Positions 41,472 to 53,125 of a DNA stretch of 64,000 bases are shown piece by piece. The position numbers and the translations under genes were made by a program. Source of the stretch: Hippopus hippopus (Eukaryota > Mollusca > Bivalvia > Cardiida > Cardiidae); the NCBI GenBank assembly GCA_946811185.2, contig OX328099.1:16271859-16335858 (forward strand), in the 5' to 3' direction. Each line of letters opens with the position of its first letter. Within the stretch, counting starts at the first letter, position 1. The notes below the pieces were generated by a model, which saw nothing but the letters and a program-made list of their open reading frames with translations, searched no databases and had not been told where the DNA came from.

Positions 41472-41690
41472 GGGTCCTGCATAACTCAGTGGTAAAGTGT
41501 AGGATTAGTAACCTAGAGGCCCCGTATTCCATACTCACTCGAAGCACCGAGTTTTTCATTGGATTGGCCTTGATCAAAGCATCTCAGAGCCCTAGCTTTG
41601 TACTTGTGAAATTAAGGACCTACGTGAATATATGAGCTGTCACCGTCATATGACTGAAATGATGTTGAAAGCGGCGTGTATTACCAGTAA
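41472..41690 (+). mobile_element. tRNA-derived SINE
   Basis: GGGTCCTGCATAACTCAGTGG (A box), a worn B region (CCCCGTATTCCATACTC), then ACTTGTGAAATTAAGG and the tail CTGTCACCGTCATATGACTG with GTTGAAAGCGGCG. Same lineage as 61421. Confidence 0.82.
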
Positions 41691-42525
41691 AACTATCAAT
41701 GAATCTATCAACAGTTTTGGGTCATTAAAACCAAGTCCGACGCCAATTAACTTCATGAAATTTTGTTTTCTGATAGTCAACATTTTAAATTCCACGGGAT
41801 AAGGTTTAAATATGAACGTCATCTCGGTTAATACCTTCTCTTTGTGTGTCTGTGATGAAACTGAAGATCTAAAATCCATAATTTTGTTTTATGGAGCATA
41901 ATATGTCATAATATTTCCACCCTTTACTAAATAAACCGAGATTTAGCAACCTTAAATAAATCACATCCGAACACGTTCTTTACCGTCTAAACTTGATATG
42001 CAATGTTTGAAAGAGCACTGAAACACCCCCCCCCCCCCCCAACATACGGAGGACATGTCGTGTTTTGACTAATTCTAACGAAAGAGTAGCACTAATTGGG
42101 TTTTGTCCATGATTCCGATAGCGGTCAGTACCATGATGGATGTTTCCTCATCAATATTTATGTTCCATTACCATACACGCATGTCGACATGCTTTCAGTC
42201 TAGGAAACACGGCCAAGTCAGATCCATTTCAATATACATTAATTTCATTCTTGGCGATACACGGGAAAAACTGACGTTGTTTGGATTTGGAATTAGGAAC
42301 CTTTCGGTGCGTCGCTATTTATTGCCTCTGTCACAGTATAAACACACCCCATTTTTAAAGATATTGTTGCAAGACGGAGAAAATTCTCTCTACTGAATTG
42401 TTTTCACACTTATTGGTGCGTAAAACCGCCAGCTTTAGTGATTATCCATATTTGATGGTTCAAAGCAAATAAAGGTATTGGTACAGTTGGTAATAAGTCA
42501 GTGAAAGTAGTAGTTCCGTCAGCTA
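41691..42525. other. No gene; 15-C run
   Basis: A run of 15 C at about 42026-42040. The plus-strand frame 42103-42396 has no recognisable domain. Confidence 0.45.
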
Positions 42526-42938
42526 CTTGGTAAAAGGTATACTTGAGGCTTGGGACAGTTTGTTTTCCAGATCTGAACAAGAGACTTGGTAAAAGGTATA
42601 CTTGAGGCTCGGGACAGTTTGTTTTCCAGATCTGAACAAGAGACTTAGTAAAAGGTATACTTGAGGCTCGGGACAGTTTGTTTTCCAGATCTGAACAAGA
42701 GACTTGGTAAAAGGTATACTTGAGGCTCGGGACAGTTTGTTTTCCAGATCTGAACAAGAGACTTGGTAAAAGGTATACTTGAGGCTCGGGACAGTTTGTT
42801 TTCCAGATCTGAACAAGAGACTTGGTAAAAGGTATACTTGAGGCTCGGGACAGTTTGTTTTCCAGATCTGAACAAGAGACTTGGTAAAAGGTATACTTGA
42901 GGCTCGGGACAGTTTGTTTTCCAGATCTGAACAAGAGA
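42526..42938. repeat. 59-bp tandem repeat, exactly seven copies
   Basis: Unit begins CTTGGTAAAAGGTATACTTG and ends CCAGATCTGAACAAGAGA, at 42526, 42585, 42644, 42703, 42762, 42821 and 42880. Copies differ at only a few bases (T for C in copy 1, CTTAG in copy 3). Because 59 is not a multiple of 3, all three minus-strand frames are visited and stay open, giving long overlapping frames up to 190 codons. Near identity of copies suggests recent expansion. Confidence 0.97.
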
Positions 42939-43278
42939 CTCCTTCCAAAGTCTGAAATCCCTGGCTGCTTGTCCACATACATCGGAACAAAGATGTAACC
43001 CGATATCCGATGACAAAGTTAATTCTGCCTCTGATCGGTTTAGGTTGTGTGATTTCTATTTGAGGTTACCGTTACCGAGGAAATCTTATTTTTGACAACA
43101 TGAATATCTCTATGTCTACGAGCAACACTAGCCAAATCGATGTTTGATAGCAAATTGAAAAAGAAAAGTTTCAAAGTACTCAAACACATTTAGCCCTAAT
43201 TTAGTTTAACATGTAAAAAGTACATTTGATTTACGGTGTTAACCTTTTCAGCACAACAGGAAAAAGCAAGAGCTTTTT

Positions 43279-43335
43279 GCGGACAGTATAGATCACAAAT
43301 AGAATGCACAGAACGTTAAGTCAAACCTACATGTA
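43279..43335. mobile_element. Family A relic
   Basis: TGCGGACAGTATAGATCACAAATAG and AACGTTAAGTCAAACCTACATG. One arm is recognisable and the other is worn. Confidence 0.5.
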
Positions 43336-43375
43336 TAAGATAAAGGGTCTTTATAGTGTTTCAGTGAGTTGTGTA

Positions 43376-43598
43376 TTAACTCTTTCGGCGCCATATTTAT
43401 AAACAAGCGCCTTTGCGGACGGCATAGATCAAACTCAGACTGCACAGAACGTGCAGTCTGAGCTTGGATCTATACCGTCCGATTGTTTTATCATGCCTTT
43501 AAGGTGAAACTCTGTTTTTTTTTTCTGTGTATTTTTCTGTGTATTGTATTTTCAGCTGTCGAAAGAGGTCGAGTCAATAAATTTGGTTCTGAAAGTTA
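43376..43598 (-). mobile_element. Family A MITE, GACGGNATAG subfamily
   Basis: TTAACTCTTTCGGCGCC start and TTGGTTCTGAAAGTTA end. The hairpin at 43415-43481 has GACGGNATAG and CTCAGAC / GTCTGAG in both arms. Confidence 0.85.
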
Positions 43599-43973
43599 TG
43601 TTGCCATAAGAGGTGGAGCTTATATTTTTGGCTCTGACAGAACTACGTGCTTGTTGTAAATGACCCGGCTATTTCTCACATCATCCGTTAAAAAAGAAGA
43701 ATTCCCATGCTATTTTGTAACATCACATTCGAGGCGTGAACACGGGAATTAATAATTGATTGGTCTTCGTCGGGAAGACGAGAGATTTTTGACGTGATGC
43801 GATGGAACAGGTCACGTAAGTGATGGAATGAGTGAAAATACGAGAGGAGGACTGAAATGGACGCTTCCTTTATAGAGAATATTAATTTTTAACTTGACTC
43901 GCTACTGACGATGTCTTTTGTTAGTAGGGGTAGACCAAGATAAGTCAGCCTGTTCATCTGAGTAGTGATATAA

Positions 43974-44160
43974 TTGAGTTATACTCTATGGAGATGGGGT
44001 TTTATACGCCCGTAAAAAGTATCAACCAGGTCGGCCTGCGCAGTCCGCTAAATCAGACTGAGTCGAAACATTTGCTTAAAAATTGGTAAATCTGTTATGG
44101 GTCGATGGTCCATTCTACCTCACGAGTCTGTCAGTTTTTAGATGAAATGGATCTTTCTCA
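43974..44160 (+). mobile_element. Family C MITE, 3'-truncated
   Basis: TTGAGTTATACTCTATGG start, worn hairpin GGTCGGCCTGCGCAG, and CATTCTACCTCACGAGTCTG. It stops within the second half. Confidence 0.75.
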
Positions 44161-44569
44161 TGTTTGCTAGTGGAAGGTTTTTCGAAGGTTCTTGTATAGG
44201 TGAAATACAACCCTCAGCTGTAGATAGGCCTTTTTCCGATTTAATGCCAACTAAATGACCTTCATCTTCCCCCCCTCCAAAGAGATAAACCATTTTTAAA
44301 TTCTTTTTTTCTGATATAGAGAAGATAGACATCTGTCAGTATATTTTCTCCTTTACGACTAAAGTTTGCATGTTTATGTTCTACGCAATCTATTGTCTAT
44401 GTAACTGGGGTATACTGTAGACTTCACTCAGGTTGTTAGTGTCCAATGAGTAAAATGAATATTATTATGCAGTCATTAAAAATCACCAGTTCATTTCAAT
44501 TACAACATTTTGGGATGTCAATGTCTTTATATAAAGCGCAGATCCTAAGATTATGACAGAAAGATACCT

Positions 44570-44742
44570 AGACCCGTCTTTGTAGCAATTTAAGTCTATC
44601 TCAGAATAATTTTCTAAATTTAAAGTAACACATGTTCTGATTGACTAAACAAAATGGTTTAGCCAATCAAAACTTGTGTCATTTTCCAAAACTAGAATTA
44701 CCCTAAGAATGCAATAAGGGATGGTTGGTGAATACGATCCCA
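44570..44742. mobile_element. Family E MITE
   Basis: The centre TTGACTAAACAAAATGGTTTAGCCAATCA is the E stem. The right end GGATGGTTGGTGAATACGATCCC matches the TIR; the left end is worn. Confidence 0.75.
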
Positions 44743-45164
44743 CAGTGTATCGTTTCTTTTCCATATTATCACATTTACCATTAGATTCCGGCATTTCCCC
44801 ATAGCGTTTTATAATAAAAAGAGTAGATCGCATTCGATAGTTACATCTTTTAGAGAGCTTCTAAAAGTTATTTGCATGCCTATAATATGCCTCTGGAGAC
44901 TGTTTCCTCGTATTATTGTTGCAACATGATGAGACTGACATTTCAGGGAAATCTTGCTTTACTTACGTTTCAGCTGATTTTACCATTTTCAAAATGTAAG
45001 TACCAATACCCATAGGATAAACTGAATAAATAATTTATGGCGATATCTTGAGTTATTCTGTTGAACTATAAGATGTTTGGACGTGTTCGTAAATTAGTGT
45101 CTTTCTTTTTTGGTTTTATGTGCCTTATTCCTATAAATACATTTAGCTTTAAGGTCAGTAGCTC

Positions 45165-45250
45165 GACGCAGCTGAGTCCCCGATTGCTCAGTGCTAATGC
45201 ACAGGGCTTGCTATGTTGGGGTTACGCGTTCGAATACTGGCGCACACAAA
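45165..45250 (+). other. tRNA-like relic, possible SINE head
   Basis: GATTGCTCAGTGCTAATGC followed 30 nt later by CGCGTTCGAATACTGG resembles A and B boxes. No conserved SINE tail follows. Confidence 0.35.
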
Positions 45251-45670
45251 CTTCTCCGGGAGTATTGACTAAAAAACAAGCGACTGTTACTGCTACAAAT
45301 TGTTTCGACTTTGTTTGCATGGAAAAATAGCCAACGACATGGTAATGTTTGTGTGGGAAAGCAGCGAATGATTTGGAAGGAGTGTTGATAGTAATACAAA
45401 AAGAAATTCAGTGTACAAGCCAATGTTAAATAAACGAAAAATTATAAAAACTTCGCTACACACCAAATAAAGAAACAAATAGAGACTATATATTCAACTA
45501 CATCTCATGGCCTTATCTGTACTATGAATATACGTAATCGTCGATATTGTGTCACCTGTATATACATGTACATAACAACTCCAAAGCAAGAACACAGAAC
45601 GGGTAAAATAAATTTCGGAAATAATGTATTTCTATATCTAAAAATGTAGATGATCGTTCACAAGATTTAT

Positions 45671-46062
45671 TCAAAGGCCGAACAGTAGAAAAAAAAAAGG
45701 CAGGTGTTGAAATGCGTTTAAATTTAAATCAGATTATTCAAATTATGGACAGTATTGTGAAGATGACAATGTGTTATTGTGTGGTCAGTCCAACTGTTAG
45801 TCGCTGGCATAAAAAAAAAAATGAATTTTAAAATCATACAAAAAGTAAACGAAAGATAGACTGACCTGGCAACTTTTAACCTAGTTTTGAAATTAATTCT
45901 CTGCTCTCTTTCTCGGCCAGCGACTAATCATGATTTGAACCAACTGCACAACAACAAAATGTCATCTTCACAAAAATTGCCCTAGTTTTAAATGATATGA
46001 TTGAAATTTAGATGCATTTTAACACCTGCTTTGTTCACTTTTGGCTGCTATTTTTACTTTAA
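45671..46062. mobile_element. Family I palindromic MITE, copy 3
   Basis: CAAAGGCCGAACAGTAG start and TTGGCTGCTATTTTTACTTTAAG end. TGTGAAGATGACAATGTG pairs with AAAATGTCATCTTCACA and TTAGTCGCTGGCA with GGCCAGCGACTAA. Confidence 0.87.
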
Positions 46063-46371
46063 GTTTTGTTGATATTTGATATATTTCTACTGAAGAACAT
46101 TTGGTTTAAGCGTTAGGATGTCACAAACTATTGCCGTTATACTATACCAGATACTGATACGGTCTTTACCTTAGATTTACGAATAAGCTTTGAAAGATAG
46201 TTTTTTGTGGATAGCTTCTGTGGAGAGCAGTTTATATTGTTTACTGCATGGAATGTGGCTTTTTATGGTTCACTTACTATTGGCATCAGGCAGTGTTCTT
46301 TCTCCACTGAATGAATGCTATTTTGCTCTTTGATCTTTGCCTTTTATCTTTCCTATTGCGTTGCTTTCTTT

Positions 46372-46596
46372 TTAACCCTTTATAAGGCCATTAAAATTTT
46401 AAACTTTTCCAAATTGAAAGCATTTACAGACGACAAATAAGTGATTTAAATGATTGTGTTTAGCTTTAAAGGGTTGAAGACACCGTGAGAAAGGGAGAAA
46501 ATGCTGGTTACTAACATTTTCTCCTTTTCCCACCATATTTCCTAAAACCTTTTTGACAGGGTCATTAAAACAGGGAATTATGTCGTAAAGGGTTAA
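46372..46596 (-). mobile_element. Family B TTAA MITE
   Basis: TTAACCCTTTATAAGGCC start and TGTCGTAAAGGGTTAA end; hairpin at 46484-46545 with a TGGTTACTAAC loop. Confidence 0.88.
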
Positions 46597-47075
46597 GGCT
46601 CATTTGATTCTTAAGATTTTCCCGGCTGATCGAATTTTAAACAAATGCAATGTCATCGTTTATTATGATGGAGCTATATCTCAAATACACTCGACACTGT
46701 TGCTCATGATACCAATCAGATTTGGACTTGGCATCAAGGCAACAAGATATGCATGCTCGTGTCAACTTTAGCGAGCAATAATTGAAATAAATTTGTGAGT
46801 ATGAAAGACTCGAATAATGCAGTGTCAGGGTTGTGTGTCCTGCAAGGTATTTTTTTTTCACAAATATTCGGCTTTGTATGGCACGGTCTGTGAGGCATGG
46901 ACATGATCCACGTGGTTTACAAAAAGCACCCTAACTCATGCTTAGCAATCAAGCAATAACTGACTTGAAGTCAAATTTCCGACTTGCTTGTGAAATGGTT
47001 GTAGTTTGGGTCCACATTGTAAGTTATGCTTACAGAGCCAAGCATAGAGGTGTTTAGCTCAACCTAAGTACTGAT
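46597..47075. other. No gene recognised
   Basis: AT-rich sequence; no supported feature. Confidence 0.4.
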
Positions 47076-47302
47076 TAACTCTTTACTAAAGAATCACGGG
47101 TTTTCACGACTCTATAAAAGAAGCCATTTGAAAACATTGTTGGAAAAGGAGAAAATGCTGGTAACCAGCATTTTCTCCTTTTCCCACATGTTTTCTACCC
47201 TTCCCAAAACAAATTTCAATCTTTGAGTCACTTTAAATTTGTCGTCTGCTAATGCTTTCAATTTGGAACAGTCTAAAATTTTGTCGTCTGGTAAAGGGTT
47301 AA
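47076..47302 (+). mobile_element. Family B TTAA MITE, full length
   Basis: TTAACTCTTTACTAAAGAATCACGG to GTCGTCTGGTAAAGGGTTAA, 227 bp, hairpin at 47129-47191. Confidence 0.92.
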
Positions 47303-47317
47303 ACCGAGATAACACAA

Positions 47318-47375
47318 TAATTAGTGAGCTGTTTCCGTAAAATGACTGGTACACTGTTGAAAGCAGCGAAAATAA
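47318..47375 (+). mobile_element. SINE tail fragment
   Basis: TAGTGAGCTGTTTCCGTAAAATGACTGG and CTGTTGAAAGCAGCG match only the conserved SINE tail. Confidence 0.5.
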
Positions 47376-47804
47376 AATGGACTTTGTTACTAAAAAAAAA
47401 ATCCTGCAGTGCGTAAATATCATAACGTGCATGAACTTTGACGTAGGTATCAATTCCATATTCTAATATTGAGGAACCTTTGCAAATAATTACAGGCTTT
47501 GCATCCAAAGCAATAAGTAACATGGCTACCGCGACGGCCATGAGTTACTTTTTGACCGCGAAATGAATCAAATCTAAGATCTTCAAGACAGAATTACAGG
47601 AACGATATACTGTAATTACGAATGTGCTTTCGTCCGAGTGTTCGAGTGACGAAATTGACAGTGTCGTTGCACGATCAGACTGTATTTTCCGCTATTACAC
47701 TGTTCTTTTATTTCACTATGGAATTGTACTTTTAGATCTGGGAAAAGGTGGAAGGTACATGTTGGTCTGTGTATTTATTTGCCAACGGAGATAGTATGCC
47801 TCCT

Positions 47805-47945
47805 GAAACAAATTTGTATCAGATGAAGTTTTCTGAAACACCATCATTGAAAAATATTGAGTATCAAAATCAAATTAATTGACTACAAGTATAAATATTT
47901 TGGCAGTGGGAGAAATTGCTCGTCAGTCTGAAGTGTGCTTTTAGA
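47805..47945. mobile_element. Family L element, hairpin truncated
   Basis: CCTCCTGAAACAAATTTGTATCAG lead, ATTGAGTATCAAAATCAAATTAATTG, then GGGAGAAATTGCTCG where the second arm should follow but does not. Confidence 0.6.
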
Positions 47946-47989
47946 ACTCGAGAATTCGGTGGAATATATGTGATTGGTAGCGGAAATAA

Positions 47990-48220
47990 CAAGCCTCCCT
48001 CTTTACAAATGTGATGCACATGAAATCATGATCATTATAAAATGTTGACTATCAAAGTCAGTTCAAATTTAATACTTGAATAGAAGTGAAAACATTGTGG
48101 CAAAATAGAAATTGCTCGAAACGAGCAATTTTCTCTTTTGTCACAATGTTTTCAAAAGTGCTATTCAAAAGTGGTCTGTTGCGAGACACAAAGATTAGTG
48201 TGCAGCGTGTAAAGGGTTAA
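47990..48220. mobile_element. Family L element
   Basis: A related lead sequence (GCCTCCCTCTTTACAAATGTG, TTGACTATCAAAGTCAG) followed by the hairpin at 48088-48160 (GAAATTGCTCG / CGAGCAATTTTC) and a right end GTGTAAAGGGTTAA like that of family B. It lies in tandem with the copy at 47805. Confidence 0.72.
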
Positions 48221-48939
48221 TGGGACCTATAGAACATGTTGTCGGTGCTTCGGATTATATACTTTACCATAAAATACGCTATGTACAGCAAGTAATTAGC
48301 AGGTGAAGAAAAAGTCCATTACTATTATATAGACCATTTAGAGCAGCATTGTCCCTCATGGCCAATAATTTCCTGCAGTGCTCGGAGGCGGATATAGATT
48401 TAACGCTTTCCTCATGTCCTCAAAACACTGTAACCAGACATTCTTTGTAATGTAAGTTTGCAGTGAAACCCATTAATAATGAAATTTCTCATTCCTACCG
48501 GAAGTTATAGTCACATTGACCTTGACCCCTGAATAAATTTACGTTATGCATATGCACAAAAGGAAACCTTTTGTGTGTGTGTGTGTTATTTACTTCCTAT
48601 TTTTAAGTCATCTTAGCCTTTAATGTGCCCAATCTGAAAACCAAAATTATCAGAATACAAACTTTCATCAACCTAGCTAATAGCTTGTGGGTGTTATTAC
48701 ATTTTTAGTATAAGTTGCATTTGTAGTGGTCCCTCCTTAAAACTGGGAGACATGCAATATCTGCATACTCTTGCATATCTCCAAGGGAAGTTTAATTAAG
48801 GTGCCCTAAATTGTCTTTTTAGTTATTACCGAATCCGGATTTTGGGGATAAACAGACAGACTGTTGATGGACGAAGAGCAACTCTAAAATCATTTGCGGT
48901 AAAATTCATTGGAGACTCAACTTTCCACCCAAAAGAAAT
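48221..48939. other. No gene; short GT tract
   Basis: A GTGTGTGTGTGTG tract near 48572. No MITE or supported ORF in about 700 bp. Confidence 0.45.
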
Positions 48940-49187
48940 TAGCCGTGCTCTTGAAAAAGGGGGTTTAATGCACTTTTAAAAGGGATGCAAATATACCAAG
49001 CATATCCATGTAATCCATTTTTTCAAAAACTTGCTTGATCATAGGGTAGATTGGTCCTTTGACATGCAGAGAATTGACCAGTAACAAAAAGTTTCGACCC
49101 ATGTCAGCCTGCCCGGGCTGTGCAGGCTGACACGGGTCGATACTTTTTGCAGATGCATTAAACTCCCTTTTCACGAAGCACGGCTCA
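48940..49187 (-). mobile_element. Family C MITE
   Basis: TAGCCGTGCTCTTG start and CACGAAGCACGGCT end: GCCGTGC / GCACGGC replaces the usual GCCATGC / GCATGGC in both TIRs. The hairpin is CATGTCAGCCTGCCC / GTGCAGGCTGACACG. Confidence 0.87.
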
Positions 49188-49507
49188 AATACATTTTCTA
49201 TTGGAGCATTTCCTCTGATAATGTTGAAATTCATGGGTCTGCATTTGATCATCATAGTTCTTTCTTTTTTCTTTTGATTATTCAGCTATTATACTACGTA
49301 TAATTAAGTTTTGAACAGGAAAATAATCTGAAAAAAAAAAGTGCGTTTTTCAAAGAGACCATTTTAATGACGAATAAAACTAGAAACAAGTAGCATGAGT
49401 GACAGCGACAGTTTCTCATATAAGTCATATCTGTCTCCTATCAAATGCTCCATTAGGTTTTCATATGACACGCAATAGAATGAACTGGCTATTCGTTAGT
49501 CTATTGC

Positions 49508-49708
49508 AGGGTACGTATTCACCAACCATTCTTAAGAACGTTCTCAGTCTTATTCACCAGATTTTTCTAAATGTGAAAGTAACACAGCTTCTGATTGGCT
49601 AAACCGTTTGGTTTAGCCAATCAGAAGTTGTGTTACTTTCAAATTTAGAAAATCTTGGAGAATAAGACAAAGAATGTTCTTTAAGAATGGTTGGTGAATA
49701 CGTGCCCT
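49508..49708. mobile_element. Family E MITE, complete (201 bp)
   Basis: TIRs AGGGTACGTATTCACCAACC and GGTTGGTGAATACGTGCCCT. The centre at 49588-49627 is a perfect 18-bp stem CTTCTGATTGGCTAAACC with a 4-nt loop. The arms between are largely complementary, so the element is palindromic along its length. Confidence 0.93.
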
Positions 49709-49876
49709 GGTTTCACCGGAGTGAACTATAGAGTTGCTCTTCGTAAGGCAGTGATTCATTCCGTCCGTCTGTCTTTTCCTCTACCTGTTCGTCCGTCCCC
49801 TTCAATCCGGATTCTGCGATAACTCAAAATATGTAAGAACTACCGTCATGAAAATTCACCTGGGAAAGTATTTCAG

Positions 49877-50089
49877 ATACTCTTTACCAAACGACAAAAA
49901 AAAAATGGACTTTTTCAAATTGAAAGCATTTGCAAACGAAATATTAAACACGATTAAAATAATGAGGTTTCTCTGCAAAAGGCGAAAGATTTACGAGCAG
50001 GAGAGAAAATGCTGATTACCGGCATTTTCTGCTTTTCGCACAATGTTTTCAAAAGCCTTCAGTTACGTGGTTGTTTTGTAAAGGGTTAA
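49877..50089 (-). mobile_element. Family B MITE
   Basis: ACTCTTTACCAAACGAC start and TTTTGTAAAGGGTTAA end; hairpin GAGAAAATGCTGATTACCGGC / ATTTTCTGC. Confidence 0.85.
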
Positions 50090-50380
50090 AACTAAAGCAT
50101 GAAGGGAATTGTAAAATGGAAGCTTTCTGTCAAATAATGTGATTAACTTTTCACTTAATCTGCGAAATCAAATATTTTCTGAGAACATCTTGCAGTTTAT
50201 TTCACTAATGGAACGGATGAACGAGTATTTTTGACGAGAATGGGAGCCTTGAACCGATTCCGGATGATAATCTCATTTTTATTTTGATCTTCAGCTCAAA
50301 TAATTTATCATCTTTTAATACAATTGCTCTGAAAAAAAAATGCGTGTGATCATTAACTAATTGGGATATTTTGGCCAGTT

Positions 50381-50594
50381 TTAACTCTTAGGCTGCTAAG
50401 CGCGACTCACTGACCTTTTGCGGACAGTGTAGATCAAGATCAGACTGCACAGAACGTGCAGTCTGATCTTGAATCTACACTGTCCGATAAGGACATTTTG
50501 TTCCCCTAAAAAATTACCTTTGAAATAGCATCATTCGGGTTTTTATTATCGGCTTGAAAAGTTTCGTTTAGCTTATTTCGCAGGTTTAGGGTTA
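50381..50594 (-). mobile_element. Family A TTAA MITE
   Basis: TTAACTCTTAGGCTGCTAAGCG start and CGCAGGTTTAGGGTTA end. The hairpin at 50420-50486 is nearly perfect and close to the family consensus. Confidence 0.93.
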
Positions 50595-50963
50595 TGAAAT
50601 GACTGATAAAGAACACCTTGGGATGTTGTTGTAGAAAAAAAACTTTATTGCTCGTATGAGTACCCAAAAACTGCTAAAGCATTGGTTTTCTGGCAAAATA
50701 GTCAATCACATGTGTATGAAAACTTAAGACGTCATGAAATTCTCCCATGGAATTAACTGAAGAATAAAACTTTAAATTCTTAATTTCCCGATCCTTAACA
50801 ATTAACCTTCTATCGAACAGTGCACATAAAGATCAAACAACAGTGCCTTAACACAATCACTGCATAAAGGGCAGTAGAGATACGAATCGCGGTTTACACA
50901 TTTCTGAACAGTCTATTTTAGATGTATTAAAACAGTACAATCTAAACTAAAGACAAATAGTTG

Positions 50964-51235
50964 TGGCATGCTCTGTGAAAAGGGGGTTTGATAAATCTTC
51001 AAAAAGTATCGACCATGGTAAGTCTGCACACTCCGCGCAGGCTTATCTTTGTAGAAACTTGTTTTGCTTTTGGTAATTTTCTGTATGCCCAAGCATCATT
51101 CTACCTAAAGATACTGTTAGTTGTTAGACGCAATAACGTTACGTTTTTATGATTCCATGACTATGTGAGGACTTGCTTGGTATGATGCATCACTAAATTG
51201 CATTATAACCTCCTTTTGCTATAGCATGGCTCATT
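50964..51235 (+). mobile_element. Family C MITE
   Basis: TGGCATGCTCTGTGAAAAGG start and ATAGCATGGCTCA end. The hairpin is worn (TAAGTCTGCACA / CGCGCAGGCTTATC), yet both arms carry the TAAG / CTTA change. Confidence 0.85.
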
Positions 51236-51663
51236 GATTTTGTAGGAATGGAGGATGAGAAATACCGTGGATAAAAAATTTAATGTTTTATTCCTACAAC
51301 TGTTCTTTCTAAGCTGGCAGCTGCATGGGTATTAAAAGTTTAATTGTACAATTATGGTTTGAATGTTGTCTCTCTAGGATTGCGTAAGGAAATAACTTCA
51401 TTCACAAAAAGAAGAACCGAACAATAAATCCTAGCCGACAGAAATTATTAAGTTTTTGTGCGTTGTGGGCGCCGCCGGTCCAATATTACAGTCATAATGA
51501 TTCCAGCTTTTGATCACTGGGATAAATTCTCTTTCTTCAGAAAGTTCTGTTATATGTTTGATATCAGTTGCTCCTTTTCCAACATTTCTTTCAAAATACA
51601 CGTCTAGAACAAGGACGAAAAAAAGTCCTCTGTTCAGCAATCCATAATTGCTCAAATATGGCG
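51236..51663. other. No gene recognised
   Basis: The 74-codon minus-strand frame 51655-51431 has no recognised domain. No foldback element. Confidence 0.4.
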
Positions 51664-51790
51664 TTTAACCCCTCAGCAACTGACAGCTTTTGAAAACGTT
51701 GGGAGAGGGAGGGAAAAAGTCATTGCACGTTACGAGCAAGCGCTTGTATTTGCACAATGCTTTCCTTTGTGATGAAAATTGATATTCTAC
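51664..51790. mobile_element. B/L-like element, partial
   Basis: TTAACCCCTCAGCAACTGAC start, TTTTGAAAACGTTGGGAG, an inner GTTACGAGCAAGCGCTTG loop and TGCACAATGCTTTCC. No right end. Confidence 0.5.
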
Positions 51791-51988
51791 TCTTCTAGAA
51801 ATGATTTTCGTTAGTTCAATGTGTAATAGGTTTTGGTTTTTTTTTTGGACTGGGGTGTAATTAAAAAGCGTAGTCCATACCTTAATGGATTTATGCGAAA
51901 AAAGTGAAACAGATGTATTTTGTAAAATTTACCATAGCATTCGAATTTTAAAGCTTTTTTATTTAGGATAGTATATCAAACACAGTAT

Positions 51989-52054
51989 CGGACATTGTAG
52001 ATCAACGATCAGACTGCACGTTCTGTGCAGTCTGATCTTGATCTACGATGTCCG
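51989..52054. mobile_element. Family A hairpin
   Basis: TCGGACATTGTAGATCAACG pairs with TTGATCTACGATGTCCG; inner stem GACTGCACGTTCTGTGCAGTC. Flanks are worn. Confidence 0.8.
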
Positions 52055-52523
52055 CAAAACAACTTAAACTACCGTCTAAAGCACGAAAAGAGATAGTCTC
52101 TTCAGGTTAATGGGGTCTCATCTGCCATTCTCGTTTCCATAGAAAGAGAAAAATGTTTAGATAGAAAAACGCTTCTATTATGTGATATTAATTCAACCAC
52201 TTAATTGAAATAGAAACCTGTCTGTTAGTTGTAAACAAATCGTACAATGCTTTTAGACAATCCCGTCGAGGAATGCACTGACATTGCGTAATGTATGCCC
52301 CCTATCTGATTGACTTTTATAAACTGGAAACAAGCATTGTTCATGTGCTACTACGTGAAAACTTACACAAGGGATTTAACTTAATACATGGATACATTAT
52401 TGCGAATTTCTGTGTCAAGTTATGTACCGTAAAGTACTTTTGTTTTTTAATGGGACTTTATAATACAGCTTCCGACAGGAATATATAAGAGGAAAGAATT
52501 ATTGGACCGAAACCCAGGCTGTA
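52055..52523. other. No gene recognised
   Basis: The plus-strand frame 52291-52488 has no recognised domain and no further support. Confidence 0.4.
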
Positions 52524-52716
52524 ATGAACCCTTATTTTGCTAAGAGCGACTCAGTCAAGGAACTCAAGATCAGACAACACAAAACGTGGATCAACACTGT
52601 CAAATTAAAAGACATACCACCCCCTCCCTCCATAAAAAAATATATTTAAAATAGCCGAAAATTTTGGCTTTTTCTGTCGACCCTAGAGTTTCAGTTTTCC
52701 TTATTTAGCAGGTTAA
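52524..52716 (-). mobile_element. Family A MITE, degraded
   Basis: GAACCCTTATTTTGCTAAGAGCG start and TTATTTAGCAGGTTAA end enclose a broken hairpin (GATCAGACAACACAAAACGTGG). A CCACCCCCTCCC run follows it. Confidence 0.65.
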
Positions 52717-52771
52717 GCTGAATTAGAAGGAAAATATGTCGAAATGCATCTGCACTTAGCAAGCACCTGTC

Positions 52772-52985
52772 TTAACTCTTTCCATACCATAGACGACACC
52801 AGAATCTTTTGTGTACAGTGTAGATCAAGATCAGATTGCACAGAACGTGCAGTCTGATCTATGATCTACACTTTCCACTACTTAATTTAGATTATGAACG
52901 AACTGTCTCTTGATCTTGAAGCGGAACTGTTTTTGTAGCCTTTGAGAACATGCAATTGATTTACTCTGAAGTGAATGAGTGAAGC
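52772..52985 (-). mobile_element. Family A MITE, GTGTACAG subfamily
   Basis: TTAACTCTTTCCATACC start. The hairpin at 52808-52878 has TTGTGTACAGTG against ACTTTCCAC. The long flank GCGGAACTGTTTTTGTAGCC matches the copy at 1755. Confidence 0.82.
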
Positions 52986-53125
52986 AAGCACAATTTGAAT
53001 ACCCTATTGGGGGTTACATAATACAGGTTGGACAGTTTCATTTATGTTAGACCACGTAGCTTATGAGACGTTTCATCAGCTACTTGTCTGGACATGAAAC
53101 TGGTGATACTAATTATCATTTATGA

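Noticed and set aside
42526..42938. CRISPR array
   Set aside because: The units are contiguous 59-bp repeats with no variable spacers, in a eukaryotic context without cas genes.
42410..42982. 190-codon minus-strand frame as a repeat protein gene
   Set aside because: It is entirely the product of the 59-bp tandem repeat, and the other two frames are open as well; I see no independent coding evidence.
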